The notes: generated by a model not told the origin, from the letters alone. Positions 8,971 to 18,040 are shown, numbered from the stretch's first letter. The stretch is DNA of 64,000 nucleotides from an uncultured Methanoregula sp. (GCF_963678795.1 NZ_OY787452.1:434001-498000); one strand, 5' to 3'. A program made the numbers and translations.

Positions 8971-11752
8971 AATGGTCACCTGAAAGTATCGGTTCAATAG
9001 TGAATGTGATCCGGTATTCTGTTCCGGATACTCGGTTAAGGGAAATCGAGCCCTGGATCTGCCTTACCAGCGAGTTGACCAGCTGCATACCCAGGGTATC
9101 TGTCTGTTCAAGAGTTACCGTCTCCGGGAGTCCTATCCCATCATCATTTACAACGAGAGTGTACCGGTCTTCCTCTTTTCTGAGATCTACGCAGATAATG
9201 CCGGTCCGGTTGTCGGGGAAGGCATATTTCAGGGAATTGGAGATCATTTCGTTGATCATAAGGCTGAGCGGGATTGCTTTGTCAATGGGAAGAAGAATAT
9301 TCTCCGCATGAATCCGGATTGCTACGGTTTTAGGAGAAATCCCATAAGACTGGAGGAGGTATTCTGCAATTTTCTTAAGATAGTCTGAGTAATCAATCTC
9401 TGCCAGATTTTTGGACTGGTAGAGTTTTTCATGCACAAGGGCTATCGACATAACGCGGTTCTGGCTTTCACGAATCACTTCCCTGCTGTTAACATCCTTG
9501 ATGAGTTTTGCCTGCAGGTTGAGGAGACTGGAGATCACCTGCATGTTATTTTTGACCCGGTGGTGAATCTCCTTCAAGAGAATTTCCTTCTCTTTTAATG
9601 AAGTTACCAGTTCGTCCTGGAGAGTTTTTCGATCCGTGATATCCCGTGCAATACCACTGAATCCCAGAAAAACACCCTCCTGACTGAAATGAGGTGTGCC
9701 GTTGATCTCAAAGATATGGGGGACCTGCCCGCGATCCAGAAATGTCAGTTCCAGACCGGAAACCGGTTGCCTGACCCGGATATTCTCCTCGTGCAACAAA
9801 TAAAAAAAATTCTCCGAATCTTTTGGCATGAATTCCGCCGGACTCCTTCCAACGCTTTCTTCGGGTGAATGCCCCAGGATCGAAGAAACATTCGGGCTGA
9901 TATACGTGATTCGACCATTCTTGTCAATCTGAAAGACAATATCATTCGTTTGTTCTACAAGGGACCGGTATTTTTCTTCGCTGACCTTGAGTTCTTCCAT
10001 GATTTTCTTGCGCTCGTTTGCTTCGATCTGGAGGTTCCGGTTCAGTTCGAAGAGCTCCCTGGTGCGCTCCCGGACTTTTTGTTCAAGCTCTGCATAAGCC
10101 GTCTGCATGGCATCTTCTGCCCGTTTTCGGTCAGTAATGTCAAGGAAACTCTCAAGCAACAACGATTTTCCGGAAATAATTACGGGTATTGCCGTTTTCA
10201 GGATCGGAATCTTCCTGCCATCAGGATTTATGAGAACGCATTCTGAAAAGTCAGTATTCTTTCCAATGCCTGCTACCGGGTATTTCGGATCGGTATGACA
10301 GAGAAACGCATTACAAACAGATCCGAGAATATCAGACTTATTTTTCCCTATCATTCTTACAGCAGCCGGGTTTGCATCGATGATAGTATTTGTTTCGGGA
10401 TCGGTAATTACAAGACCCGTCTGGACAGAATTAAAAATTGTCTTGAGATATTTTTCACTACTCACAAGTTCATTCTCTGCGTTTTTACGGTCCGTGATAT
10501 CCTCAAGGGTTTCAAGCGCCCCGACGATTGTGCCCCGGTCGTCCCTTATGGCAACCGCAGTACCATGAAGCCAGGTACCATTCCTGCCAAAATGGGGGAA
10601 GAAATCGGTGAATTCAAACGCTCCGTCAACATACCGGGACCGGCGGTATTTTCCTTCATACCAGACAGGAATATCCTCCAGTTTTTCATCAACCAGCAGG
10701 TCTGCAAGAAGCGGCCGGAGGGATTTATAAAACGCTTTCCAGGCATTTTTTGTAAACCGTATCTCATGCGATTCAATACCGCTGTAACTTTCCAGCGCTT
10801 TGTTCCAGTAAATCACCTCGTGATTCCTGTTAATCACAAACTGGGGGATGGAAGATCCGTCTATGATTGCATGCAATCGCTGCTCGCTGGCCCGGATCTC
10901 ATCTTCCATATACTTACGCTCGGTAATATCACGGGCAATGGACAAGGAGAGTTGTTTCCCGTGCAACTCAAAGAGGTGGGCATTTACCTCAACGGGATAT
11001 TCGGTACCGTTCTTTTTTTTATAAACAGTATCAAACGTAGCATGTCCCCTCTTCTGAATCGTTCGTGACAGGGCAGGGATTTTATCAACGTACGGAGGAG
11101 CGATAATATCCTGGAAGCTCATCCGGAGCAGTTCTTCCCGGGTGTATCCCAGGTGGGTGCAGGCAATATCGTTGGCCATGATGTACCGACCGGGAAAACC
11201 TTCCGGAGACATCTCATGGACGAATATCGAATCATTTGCATTATTGAATAATGTCCTGAACAGTTCTTCACTTTCCCTAAGGGCACTCTCTACCCTTCTG
11301 CGGTTAACAATCTGCTCAATCTTATTGGTGAGGTCCACGTACATTGCCCGGGGATTCACCCCTTTTGCAAGATAAAAATCAGCTCCCGCGGCATATGCCT
11401 CGATGACAACCTCCTCGTCACCCTTACCCGTGAAGATAATAAACGGGATCTGGTTGCCCGTTTTGCGAAGCGTCTTCAAAAACTGGATGCCGTCACTCAC
11501 CGGCATCTGGTAATCAGATATTATAACATCGTATGAAAAATTTTTGAGTTTATTCAGCGCATCGTCAACGGTGGTGGTTGTATCAACAAGAAAATTCCCG
11601 TGTTTCTCCAGGTAAATTTTTGTAGGCATCAGGAGGGAGGGTTCATCATCAACATAAAGGACAGAAAACAGGTGATTTGTTTCGCTTTTTTTTAGAGCTC
11701 GGTCTGGAGATGAGTCTGGTTCCTGTGGCTTACTCCCGTAATCACTCTCCAT
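8963..11752 (-). CDS. receiver-PAS4-histidine kinase (HisKA_2 type)
   Basis: A 929-residue soluble sensor kinase. Order: receiver about 28-145 (D35/D36, phosphoacceptor D80, K130), four PAS/PAC units over about 160-705 broken by a coiled coil near 540-580 (YAELEQKVRERTRELFELNR), then the phosphotransfer helix EIHHRVKNNMQV with the H-box around 730, the N-box NEMISNSLKYAF (about 834-845) and G1 box DDGIGLP (about 870-876). This HHRVKNN type is the HisKA_2/HWE-related group. No membrane segment is visible, so it probably senses a cytoplasmic cue. Co-oriented and overlapping with the PAS response regulator downstream. Confidence 0.9.
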   Translation of the reverse strand: MESDYGSKPQEPDSSPDRALKKSETNHLFSVLYVDDEPSLLMPTKIYLEKHGNFLVDTTTTVDDALNKLKNFSYDVIISDYQMPVSDGIQFLKTLRKTGNQIPFIIFTGKGDEEVVIEAYAAGADFYLAKGVNPRAMYVDLTNKIEQIVNRRRVESALRESEELFRTLFNNANDSIFVHEMSPEGFPGRYIMANDIACTHLGYTREELLRMSFQDIIAPPYVDKIPALSRTIQKRGHATFDTVYKKKNGTEYPVEVNAHLFELHGKQLSLSIARDITERKYMEDEIRASEQRLHAIIDGSSIPQFVINRNHEVIYWNKALESYSGIESHEIRFTKNAWKAFYKSLRPLLADLLVDEKLEDIPVWYEGKYRRSRYVDGAFEFTDFFPHFGRNGTWLHGTAVAIRDDRGTIVGALETLEDITDRKNAENELVSSEKYLKTIFNSVQTGLVITDPETNTIIDANPAAVRMIGKNKSDILGSVCNAFLCHTDPKYPVAGIGKNTDFSECVLINPDGRKIPILKTAIPVIISGKSLLLESFLDITDRKRAEDAMQTAYAELEQKVRERTRELFELNRNLQIEANERKKIMEELKVSEEKYRSLVEQTNDIVFQIDKNGRITYISPNVSSILGHSPEESVGRSPAEFMPKDSENFFYLLHEENIRVRQPVSGLELTFLDRGQVPHIFEINGTPHFSQEGVFLGFSGIARDITDRKTLQDELVTSLKEKEILLKEIHHRVKNNMQVISSLLNLQAKLIKDVNSREVIRESQNRVMSIALVHEKLYQSKNLAEIDYSDYLKKIAEYLLQSYGISPKTVAIRIHAENILLPIDKAIPLSLMINEMISNSLKYAFPDNRTGIICVDLRKEEDRYTLVVNDDGIGLPETVTLEQTDTLGMQLVNSLVRQIQGSISLNRVSGTEYRITFTIEPILSGDHYE

Positions 11753-12045
11753 ATAACTGCTCCAGATAATAATTGTATAAAAAGCAAGAACCTATATCAA
11801 CTTTATTATAATTTTTTATTACTAAATCAGTACGATCATGAATGCCAATATCCAGGGATTAATGCAGACAATCTTTTATCGACAGGGTAGGGCATCATGG
11901 CAAAATAGAGGGGGGAAACAGATTATTCTAAAAATGAAGCCATATTGATAATTCGCACGGACAACTGCAATGGACTTATTGAAAGAGCCGGATATCCATT
12001 CTTCAGGAACCGGTTTCTCAAACAAACCGGTAACCAGAAAAAGAG
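11753..12045. other. intergenic, promoter side of the kinase operon
   Basis: AT-rich stretch just upstream of the kinase (11760-11830) that presumably carries its promoter; the rest of 11830-12045 shows no gene, RNA or repeat I can support. Confidence 0.3.
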
Positions 12046-12600
12046 TTATGCCGGGTGTGGATAGTACGTTGTCGTAACAATGGTGGAGGACTGCTGAAAG
12101 ACAAGGGCGTTCTGTGACTTGTCGGTGAGTGTCAGCAGGTTGCCGTTTACTGCATATGCTGCAGTATTCTGCAGCACATTGAGATAATTACTTTCCTGGC
12201 TGGCGGTTGCAAAGCAGTACTTCTTTGAGGTTGTGATCGGCCCGAATACCATGCTATTGCCTTTTGGTGTCGTTATTCCGGTCAGGGTGTAGGATGTGAA
12301 ATAATTGTTACACCCGGTATACCCGGTTGCACTGCCATCTGCATTGAGGACAAGGGAAATCTCCGTTGTCGGGACGAAGGGGGCAGAACCATCCTGTATT
12401 GCCATGGTCTGAAGAACCCAATAGCCGGAAAGCTGCAGGGGATACGCAGGTGTCGTAGGGGTTGTCTGAACCGTAGTCTGCGGAATCGTCGGCACAGGAG
12501 TTGGAGGCAGGGTCTGTGGCTGGGATTGCAGCGTGGTACAGCCGCAGGCCATTACACCCAGAACAAGAACAAGCAGTAAACAGAGATGAATATATTTCAT
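12046..12600 (-). CDS. META-domain lipoprotein (HslJ-like)
   Basis: A 184-residue exported lipoprotein. Residues 1-21 are a signal peptide with lipobox ending GVMACGC, then a Pro/Thr linker to about residue 55. The rest is a META/HslJ domain: LSGYWVLQTM, an allowance for NADGSATGYTGCNNYF, a KYCFATAS stretch and LLTLTDKSQNALVF. In bacteria the domain is linked to stress or motility, but in methanogens the role is unknown. It stands alone, convergent to nothing and not obviously in an operon. Confidence 0.82.
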   Translation of the reverse strand: MKYIHLCLLLVLVLGVMACGCTTLQSQPQTLPPTPVPTIPQTTVQTTPTTPAYPLQLSGYWVLQTMAIQDGSAPFVPTTEISLVLNADGSATGYTGCNNYFTSYTLTGITTPKGNSMVFGPITTSKKYCFATASQESNYLNVLQNTAAYAVNGNLLTLTDKSQNALVFQQSSTIVTTTYYPHPA

Positions 12601-12923
12601 ACCCGGGAATTGGAGTTTCTCATATTTAAATAATAATTAAAAATGCGCTGAAGAATCCTCATACAGAAGGGATGGACAAAGAATTGAGATCAATCTCGAA
12701 AGGAGAAAGGTCCCAAATCAATCATCCGACGGAGCAGATGCATTACTTATGATATCCGGACTGACTGCCACTAGTGCATAAATTCCTGATGTAAATTGAG
12801 AATGGATACGGGATGACAACAACAGGAACGACATCGCAAACGTTTCCTGGGAACAAAATATCCACATGAGATAACGGAATAAAAGAAGAACATGGAAGAT
12901 CCAGATTGCCTGTATTCAGGCAT
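12601..12923. other. intergenic, nothing recognised
   Basis: About 320 bp between the META lipoprotein and the next hypothetical gene. No open frame, RNA or repeat could be supported on either strand. Confidence 0.3.
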
Positions 12924-13379
12924 TCAGGACCCTATCATGATATCATTGGACTTTTCCGTTCCTGACCGTTTTGCCGGTTCTTTATGATCAGGTATTTTTG
13001 ATTCTGAATGGAGGGGGATGTGGTCCTCAGATCGCTGGGTATTTTTTGGCAGCCGGGACAGGATCTCCCTGCTAATCTTGAGGTGTTCTTTCATTACACC
13101 GGATAATTCTTCAAGAATATTATTCTGGGCAGCTATGAGTTTTTCAAGCTCCGCTGACATACCAACAGAAGGTTCGGCCGATGACCTCGTATCCGGATGC
13201 TTTTTTATAAATTCTCCACGGCGTTTCCATATCTTGCTGATGCTGTCAATCCCTTTCTTTTTGGTAGGAAATGCTTCGCGGTATTTCTCATAGAATTCGT
13301 GGCTGTCATTGCATGTTACCACAAGTTCAATTTCATCTTCATCAATTTTTTCGTATTTTCGCTTCTGGATTCTTGGCAT
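12924..13379 (-). CDS. hypothetical charged protein
   Basis: A 151-residue soluble protein I do not recognise. It starts MPRIQKRKYEKIDEDEIEL, has a basic mid-region (PTKKKGIDSISKIWKRRGEF), then a predicted amphipathic helix at about 76-110 (AELEKLIAAQNNILEELSG) that could form a coiled coil, and ends in a hydrophilic, probably disordered tail. It borders the AT-rich start of the accessory region, so it could belong to the host or the island. Coding potential is supported by continuous, non-repetitive reading and mid-GC codons compared with the AT-rich flank. Confidence 0.6.
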   Translation of the reverse strand: MPRIQKRKYEKIDEDEIELVVTCNDSHEFYEKYREAFPTKKKGIDSISKIWKRRGEFIKKHPDTRSSAEPSVGMSAELEKLIAAQNNILEELSGVMKEHLKISREILSRLPKNTQRSEDHIPLHSESKIPDHKEPAKRSGTEKSNDIMIGS

Positions 13380-14546
13380 ATAATTTCCTGCACTATGTCG
13401 ATAATTGGAGAGAAAAGAATTGTGGTATACGTTTGATAAATTTATCCGATTTGAGGAGATTCAGAGACGCTATTCAACGGGATATAAAGAGAAAAGGATA
13501 ATAAAACAATTCGCAATTTATCCGAATTTAAAAAAATAGGAAAAATATTTCCACGTATAAAATTTGAAATATTTAGTTTACTAATGAAATTATATCGTAA
13601 ATTGAAATTCAAAATTTTTTTAATTTAATATGTTTAAGTCATAAAAATTGAAATTTTGATTATAATTAAATAATCATGGAACAACGCAAATGATTCGAAA
13701 AACAAAAGTCACGATGCAAGACGTATGTAAATAAAAAAAATCTAATTATTAATTGAACTTTTATAAACTTATGATGGAATTTAAAAATTTCAAATATTCA
13801 AATTGCTTAAATAGTACGTCATGATATTTGTATAATTTGAACAATTTAAATAAAACTAAAAACAGCGAATTCGGAAATATTGTAACTATTGAGCAGGTTT
13901 ATAATGAAAAATCAGTATAATCAAAAGAATAATGAGTAAAACCGAATGAAATTGGAAATTTCAAATATTATTATTTACATCATAAGATTCGGATGATTGG
14001 AAAAATTTTGATTTTAGTTATGCAGGAGGAATTGCCGGATAAATCCTAACCACAACCTGAGAGAACTATTCGTCAAATGAGATAACAATAACCCGACACA
14101 AAATAAAACAGGAATGAATAAAAACAGGGTAATTACCTCAACTGATTCCAGCAAATCCGGTAAAATAAAGATACCCTCATTTTCAGGAAATTCCCCTCAC
14201 TTACCCATCCAGAGCAATAATTATTTTAGAGAACAATCACGTGCAAAAGATTTACTTGTCATGATTTTGCCCGTATCGTCATCTGCACCGGGCTAATAAA
14301 CCGGAGCGGAAGAGGTTACATGTTTATGATCCCTCGGGGAAGTCCGGGCATAGTCAACCTACAATTCCGATCCAGGGGTTAATCAGAGGCCTTATTTGAT
14401 AAACAATTCATTGCAATCCCGGTCAGATCCATAAGTATTGTCCGTTTCATTCTCAGCGAAACCAGGAATTTTTGGTAATACTTGTCGTAAAAAAGGGAGT
14501 GCCTTAATGTATAGCATCATATAGTTTATGACAGGGGGTAAAAAAA
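13380..14546. other. AT-rich non-coding region
   Basis: About 1.2 kb with no gene I can support; 13500-14000 is strongly A+T-rich and contains several loose copies of AATTTCAAATAT- and GAAATTGAAATTC-like words. The composition is unlike both the host genes on the left and the provirus on the right. It marks the left edge of the accessory region. It could be a decayed element or a replication-associated tract; no Orc1/Cdc6 gene is present in the window to support an origin. Confidence 0.4.
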
Positions 14547-15467
14547 TTATTCCTCGTCGTTGGACCCGGAGAGGGGGAAAAATTGCTGATAAATCTGCCG
14601 CCGTTCATCAATATCAGTATGCAAATAGATTTCCGTGGTTTTGATGGAGGTATGACCCAGGTTCTCCTGAACAACACGCAGATTTTTTGATCGCTTATAC
14701 AATTCACTGGCATAACTGTGACGAATTTTATGCGGAGTTATCCCATTTGGGGCATAGTGCTTGAAGATGTGCTGGATTGCCCGCGAGGAGATGTGTTTAC
14801 CCTGCTGACCGATGAAAAGCGGACCAACAATCCTGTTGCCAATAAACGTGGAGAGATCCTTCAAAGTATCATCATCAACGAAGACAATTCGGGTTTTATC
14901 ACCCTTCCCCCGTATCCGGATCGTATGCTCATCGAAATCAATATCTTCGATGTTCATATTGCATAATTCCGATACCCGGACCCCGGTTGCATAGATCGTC
15001 CGGACTATCAGTTTATCACGGGAATCTTCGATAGAGTCAATCAACCGGAGTACCTGGCTGTGTTTTAAATATTTGATATCCTGATGCTTGATGCGTGGAC
15101 GGTCAATACCCGTAAGTGGGTTGGCAGTAACCGCCCCCTGCGTATATAAAAACCGGTAAAAAGAACTGAGTGTCGAGATGATACGATGATAGGTCTTTGG
15201 TTTGTACGCTCTCATGGAAGAGACAAATGAAAGAAAATCCGTAACCATGATCGGCGTTACATCGACACTGGTATCAAGCCGGGCTTTCTCAATATCCTTC
15301 CAGTAAATAACAAGTTTTGTCACTTCGGTATGTCGGCGGAGCCATACATAATAACCAAAATGTTTGATAACCTGTTCATAACTGTCAAGCGTGCGGGCAG
15401 AATAGTTTCGCATCCGAAGGTAAGTCCGGTATGATTTGAGCCACTCCGAAAAATACCCGCTTTCCAT
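14547..15467 (-). CDS. tyrosine recombinase (XerA-like)
   Basis: A 306-residue site-specific recombinase. An N-terminal SAM-like core-binding domain (about 1-115) precedes the catalytic domain with all expected residues: R164 (ATGVRVSEL), K188 (RGKGDKTR), H246-x-x-R249 (HKIRHSYA), H272 (LGHTSIKTT) and Y281. Length and motif spacing match archaeal XerA and phage-type integrases. The gene starts 35 bp left of the 15502-15522 repeat, outside the repeat-bounded provirus. It may be a host XerA whose site the virus uses, or the virus's own integrase left outside by an unusual arrangement. Confidence 0.88.
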   Translation of the reverse strand: MESGYFSEWLKSYRTYLRMRNYSARTLDSYEQVIKHFGYYVWLRRHTEVTKLVIYWKDIEKARLDTSVDVTPIMVTDFLSFVSSMRAYKPKTYHRIISTLSSFYRFLYTQGAVTANPLTGIDRPRIKHQDIKYLKHSQVLRLIDSIEDSRDKLIVRTIYATGVRVSELCNMNIEDIDFDEHTIRIRGKGDKTRIVFVDDDTLKDLSTFIGNRIVGPLFIGQQGKHISSRAIQHIFKHYAPNGITPHKIRHSYASELYKRSKNLRVVQENLGHTSIKTTEIYLHTDIDERRQIYQQFFPLSGSNDEE

Positions 15468-15501
15468 GCTCTATTCTATTTTTTCTCAAATAAATAAAGG
15501 T

Positions 15502-15522
15502 TTGCGCAGAATACCTATTCTG
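15502..15522. repeat. left attachment-site repeat (attL)
   Basis: 21-bp sequence identical to 24199-24219. It contains the arms CGCAGAATA and TATTCTG either side of a CC centre, like a Xer/dif crossover site; here the right arm ends in AG instead of the CG that completes symmetry at the other copy. Confidence 0.72.
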
Positions 15523-15629
15523 AGGTACAAAAGTAGAATTTTGCAGCCTAAATTGACCCAAAAGTAGAATTCTCGTAAAAAAATAGTGTTTAACTTTTGG
15601 GAAAATTAAACAAAAGAGGTTGACACAAG

Positions 15630-15851
15630 ATGAATACTGGTAAGTCTATAATTCTGGATGGCAGAATCAATTGCCCCCCCCAGAATGACGCATTGCCACA
15701 TGAATCCAACCAGAAGGAGGCATCAAACAATTGTGCTCAGGTTGTTAAAAATCCTTCTTTCGCTGAGGAGAATTACCGGCTCGTATTCTTCCCGTATGAC
15801 CGCTCAGCTGTGCTCCTTGTGGGCGGGCCTGCCAGGACCCGGGAGGTGTGA
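15630..15851 (+). CDS. small viral protein, unknown
   Basis: A 73-residue protein starting MNTGKSIILDGRINCPPQND after an AGAGGTTG-like ribosome site. No recognised domain or membrane segment; the C-terminal half (ENYRLVFFPYDRSAVLLVGG) looks like a short beta-rich fold. First gene inside the left repeat; the next gene starts 3 nt after its stop, suggesting a joint early transcript. Confidence 0.55.
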   Translation: MNTGKSIILDGRINCPPQNDALPHESNQKEASNNCAQVVKNPSFAEENYRLVFFPYDRSAVLLVGGPARTREV

Positions 15852-15854
15852 GAC

Positions 15855-16073
15855 TTGCCGGAGATTGTTGTTGTCTGGGACCATAGATTCCGGGGGATAA
15901 GTGAAGAAAAGAGGACCACCACTCAAAATGAGATCCGTTATCCGGTGGATACTCATCTGAGAATAGACCCCGCCCCGGAATACTGCCGGTTAATGCGCTT
16001 GGAGCGCGGGGTATGGATCGAAGAGTTCACAACACCGAGCCAGATACACCTCGAGGTACGGGGGTACGCATGA
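15855..16073 (+). CDS. small viral protein, unknown
   Basis: A 72-residue protein with a TTG start (15855) 3 nt after the previous stop. Begins MPEIVVVWDHRFRG and contains an acidic/basic mix with RLERGVWIEEF. No recognised motif. Its TGA overlaps the ATG of the next gene (ATGA at 16070), so it lies in a coupled early operon. Coding status rests on this tight packing. Confidence 0.5.
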   Translation: MPEIVVVWDHRFRGISEEKRTTTQNEIRYPVDTHLRIDPAPEYCRLMRLERGVWIEEFTTPSQIHLEVRGYA

Positions 16074-16357
16074 CCGCTCAATTATTGCCTCCGGAGACCG
16101 CCCGGAGACTTGGTTTAGCCTCCGGAACGCGAATAAATCTCTTGATTTTGATGAATATGGTCAATGTAATGGACCAAAAAGACGGAAAAATCAAGTTTTT
16201 ACCTCAGAAACCACGGGTTTCCTCATCAAAAGTAATACAAAACCAGATAAACGCCAGGGAAAAACGGAAACTTTTGAAGCAAAACCGGTCTATTTCTGGT
16301 GAAAATCCTCAAAAATATGAGGGGTCCGAACTATCAAAAATTGGGGGTTTTTCGTGA
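16070..16357 (+). CDS. small viral protein, basic C-terminus
   Basis: A 95-residue protein starting MTAQLLPPETARRLGLASGT with ATGA overlap to the previous gene. The N-terminal 35 residues could form a short domain that resembles an AbrB/SpoVT-like or looped-hinge start (PPETARRLGLASGTRI), but this is weak. The C-terminal half is strongly basic (REKRKLLKQNR), consistent with nucleic acid binding. Third gene of the early set; the operator array follows immediately. Confidence 0.5.
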   Translation: MTAQLLPPETARRLGLASGTRINLLILMNMVNVMDQKDGKIKFLPQKPRVSSSKVIQNQINAREKRKLLKQNRSISGENPQKYEGSELSKIGGFS

Positions 16358-16400
16358 ATTGTATCACTTTTTCCCCAATTTTCTCCTTTTGGGTCAATTT

Positions 16401-16561
<161 letters not shown>

Positions 16562-16574
16562 GAGGGGGTGAATT

Positions 16575-16979
16575 ATGGCACTGAATGATAGAGTTCATGT
16601 GAGGGTCTCAAGGTATGAGAAGCAACAATTGGACCGATACCATATTGACGCTTCTAAGGTTTGTCGCCGGGCACTGTACGCGAAAATCCGGGAATTCGTT
16701 ACGGATCCGGACCTGGTCCGGGATGATGGTTTCGGCCCTGCAGCGGTCTATGTGAGTGCTTTTAACACCATCTGGCCGGGTATTATCTCCTTCCTCACCG
16801 AGGAGGATTATAAAATTTTGAAAAATTCTCAGGAGCGCCTGGTGGACCTGCAGAAACTGGTCGCTCCCTTCATGAAGCCTCTTGAACTGGAGAACCTGGG
16901 TATTTTTCTCCAGGGTGGCGATATCTCAAAACGGGTCCTCGATGCTTGTCTAGATCAGAAACAGCTTAGTGAGTTCTGA
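16575..16979 (+). CDS. ribbon-helix-helix-like viral regulator
   Basis: A 134-residue protein starting MALNDRVHVRVSRYEKQQLD. The N-terminal 40 residues fit a ribbon-helix-helix DNA-binding unit: a short strand RVHVRVS, a first helix EKQQLDRYH, a turn IDAS and a second helix KVCRRALYAKIREFV. The rest is helical (EEDYKILKNSQERLVDLQKL) and could mediate oligomerisation. It lies directly downstream of four copies of a 10-bp palindrome, as expected for an autoregulated RHH repressor. A ribosome site GAGGGGGTG precedes the ATG. Probably the lysogeny or copy-control regulator of the element; not proven. Confidence 0.62.
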   Translation: MALNDRVHVRVSRYEKQQLDRYHIDASKVCRRALYAKIREFVTDPDLVRDDGFGPAAVYVSAFNTIWPGIISFLTEEDYKILKNSQERLVDLQKLVAPFMKPLELENLGIFLQGGDISKRVLDACLDQKQLSEF

Positions 16980-17026
16980 CCATTCCCGGCACGTTCCCAC
17001 CAATAATTCTCTTTTTGGGTAAAAAC

Positions 17027-17042
17027 TGTAAAAATTTTTACA
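17027..17042. promoter_or_regulatory. 16-bp perfect palindrome in the structural-operon promoter
   Basis: TGTAAAAATTTTTACA, a perfect 16-bp palindrome 45 bp upstream of the first late gene, followed by a TATA-like AT stretch (17050-17065). Likely an operator or promoter element for the operon starting at 17087. A related half-site TTTTTACA recurs in the gap at about 18702-18709. Confidence 0.5.
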
Positions 17043-17086
17043 AAAGGGTAAAATATTAAATACTTTCATTTAACTAACTTTACTTT

Positions 17087-17515
17087 ATGCCACATGAGTT
17101 TGACCAAAATCTTGACGAAACCGTCAAGGAACCGGTAAAGGACCTGGTAAAGGAACCGGACAAAAATGTTGTTCCTTTACGTAAAGACAACAAGAAAACC
17201 TACCCCTGTCAAAAATGCGGAGAGGTTTTTGAGTCCCGGCAAGCCCGTTATTATCATCAAAAAAAGGCAAAAAACCCCTGTTGCCCTGAAGACGCTGAAG
17301 ACCTTGACCAGGGCCTGGACGAGATCCCGATCCCGCACTCGGACACCCCGGCTAAGCTAACCGGAGATGTACCCCCAATCCCTCTTTTCCTGGTTGTCCT
17401 GATAATGATGGTCCTGGTCCTCCTTGGTGCCCTCCTCCTCGGATGGGAAACCCTCTATAAATGGTCCCGCAGGACCTTCGGAGGGGGTGATCAGGATGCC
17501 GGACCCGGAGAATAA
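17087..17515 (+). CDS. zinc-finger membrane protein
   Basis: A 142-residue viral protein combining a hydrophilic N-terminus (charged EPVKD/EPDK repeats, residues 10-30), a zinc-finger-like segment with C41, C44 (CQKCGEVFES), H57 and C65/C66, and one transmembrane segment at about 97-120 (IPLFLVVLIMMVLVLLGALL). The short cytoplasmic or lumenal tail is WKWSRR-like. A C2H2-type finger tethered to a membrane is unusual; it could link the viral genome or ATPase to the virion membrane. Start is preceded by the palindromic promoter region; the next gene begins inside its 3' end. Confidence 0.6.
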   Translation: MPHEFDQNLDETVKEPVKDLVKEPDKNVVPLRKDNKKTYPCQKCGEVFESRQARYYHQKKAKNPCCPEDAEDLDQGLDEIPIPHSDTPAKLTGDVPPIPLFLVVLIMMVLVLLGALLLGWETLYKWSRRTFGGGDQDAGPGE

Positions 17516-17945
17516 CCAGGAGATCGGTTTTGATATCGTTGACGACAAGCCCGCGCCGCAGGTTGCGGACCCCTCAACGCAACAGCTGAGAAACCAGGTA
17601 ATCCGGAAAATCGAAAAAGACCAGGTAACCCGGGATGTTCAGAAGGAGATGGGGATCGACGAGAAAAAAGAACCGTTCATGCCCATCCCTAAAGATGTTC
17701 CCCTGGTGATTTTCCGGTTCGGGTCCTCTTGCCTCAAATGCCCGGCATTTTGCCTTAACGACGACGAGGCAAACATTATGGCGGTTCACCTTAACCGGAT
17801 TGCCGAATATTTCAAAATTAATATCGGCATCGTCGGCTCGATCGTAATTGTCCTGGTAATCGTGGTATCAAAGGTGATCCACTGCAAAGACGCAATTATG
17901 GCGCTTTTCACGAGGAAAGACAAAGCCCAGGAGCCGTCCGCATGA
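17496..17945 (+). CDS. viral membrane protein with Cys motif
   Basis: A 149-residue protein read from ATG 17496 (MPDPENNQEIGFDIVDD), overlapping the previous gene by 20 nt in another frame; a GGAGGGGGTG site sits just upstream. Residues 73-86 carry cysteines (SSCLKCPAFCL), and about 105-128 form a single membrane segment (INIGIVGSIVIVLVIVVSKV). The tail is short and charged. No homologue recognised. Overlaps the following 32-residue gene by 4 nt (ATGA-like), so it is part of one operon of small membrane proteins before the ATPase. Confidence 0.58.
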   Translation: MPDPENNQEIGFDIVDDKPAPQVADPSTQQLRNQVIRKIEKDQVTRDVQKEMGIDEKKEPFMPIPKDVPLVIFRFGSSCLKCPAFCLNDDEANIMAVHLNRIAEYFKINIGIVGSIVIVLVIVVSKVIHCKDAIMALFTRKDKAQEPSA

Positions 17946-18040
17946 GCCAGATGGACAAGGACCTGTACATACTCCTCGCAGTGGTCCTCATTATCATTGC
18001 TCTGCAGTTGTGTCTGCACCCGGAGGCGATCCCCCTATGA
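17942..18040 (+). CDS. 32-residue single-span membrane protein
   Basis: A very short gene starting MSQMDKDLYILLAVVLIIIA. After a six-residue polar start the rest is one hydrophobic span to about residue 24, ending LHPEAIPL. Starts overlapping the previous stop and ends in ATGA that starts the ATPase gene. Its existence is supported by this precise double overlap. Small membrane proteins of this size are common in viruses with a lipid layer. Confidence 0.55.
   Translation: MSQMDKDLYILLAVVLIIIALQLCLHPEAIPL

Noticed and set aside
8290..11068. Several plus-strand open frames of 60-257 residues
   Set aside because: Antisense to the PAS regulator and kinase; no start context or motif.
13600..14000. 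CRISPR-like repeats in the AT-rich tract
   Set aside because: Similar words recur but without fixed length or spacing; explained by composition.
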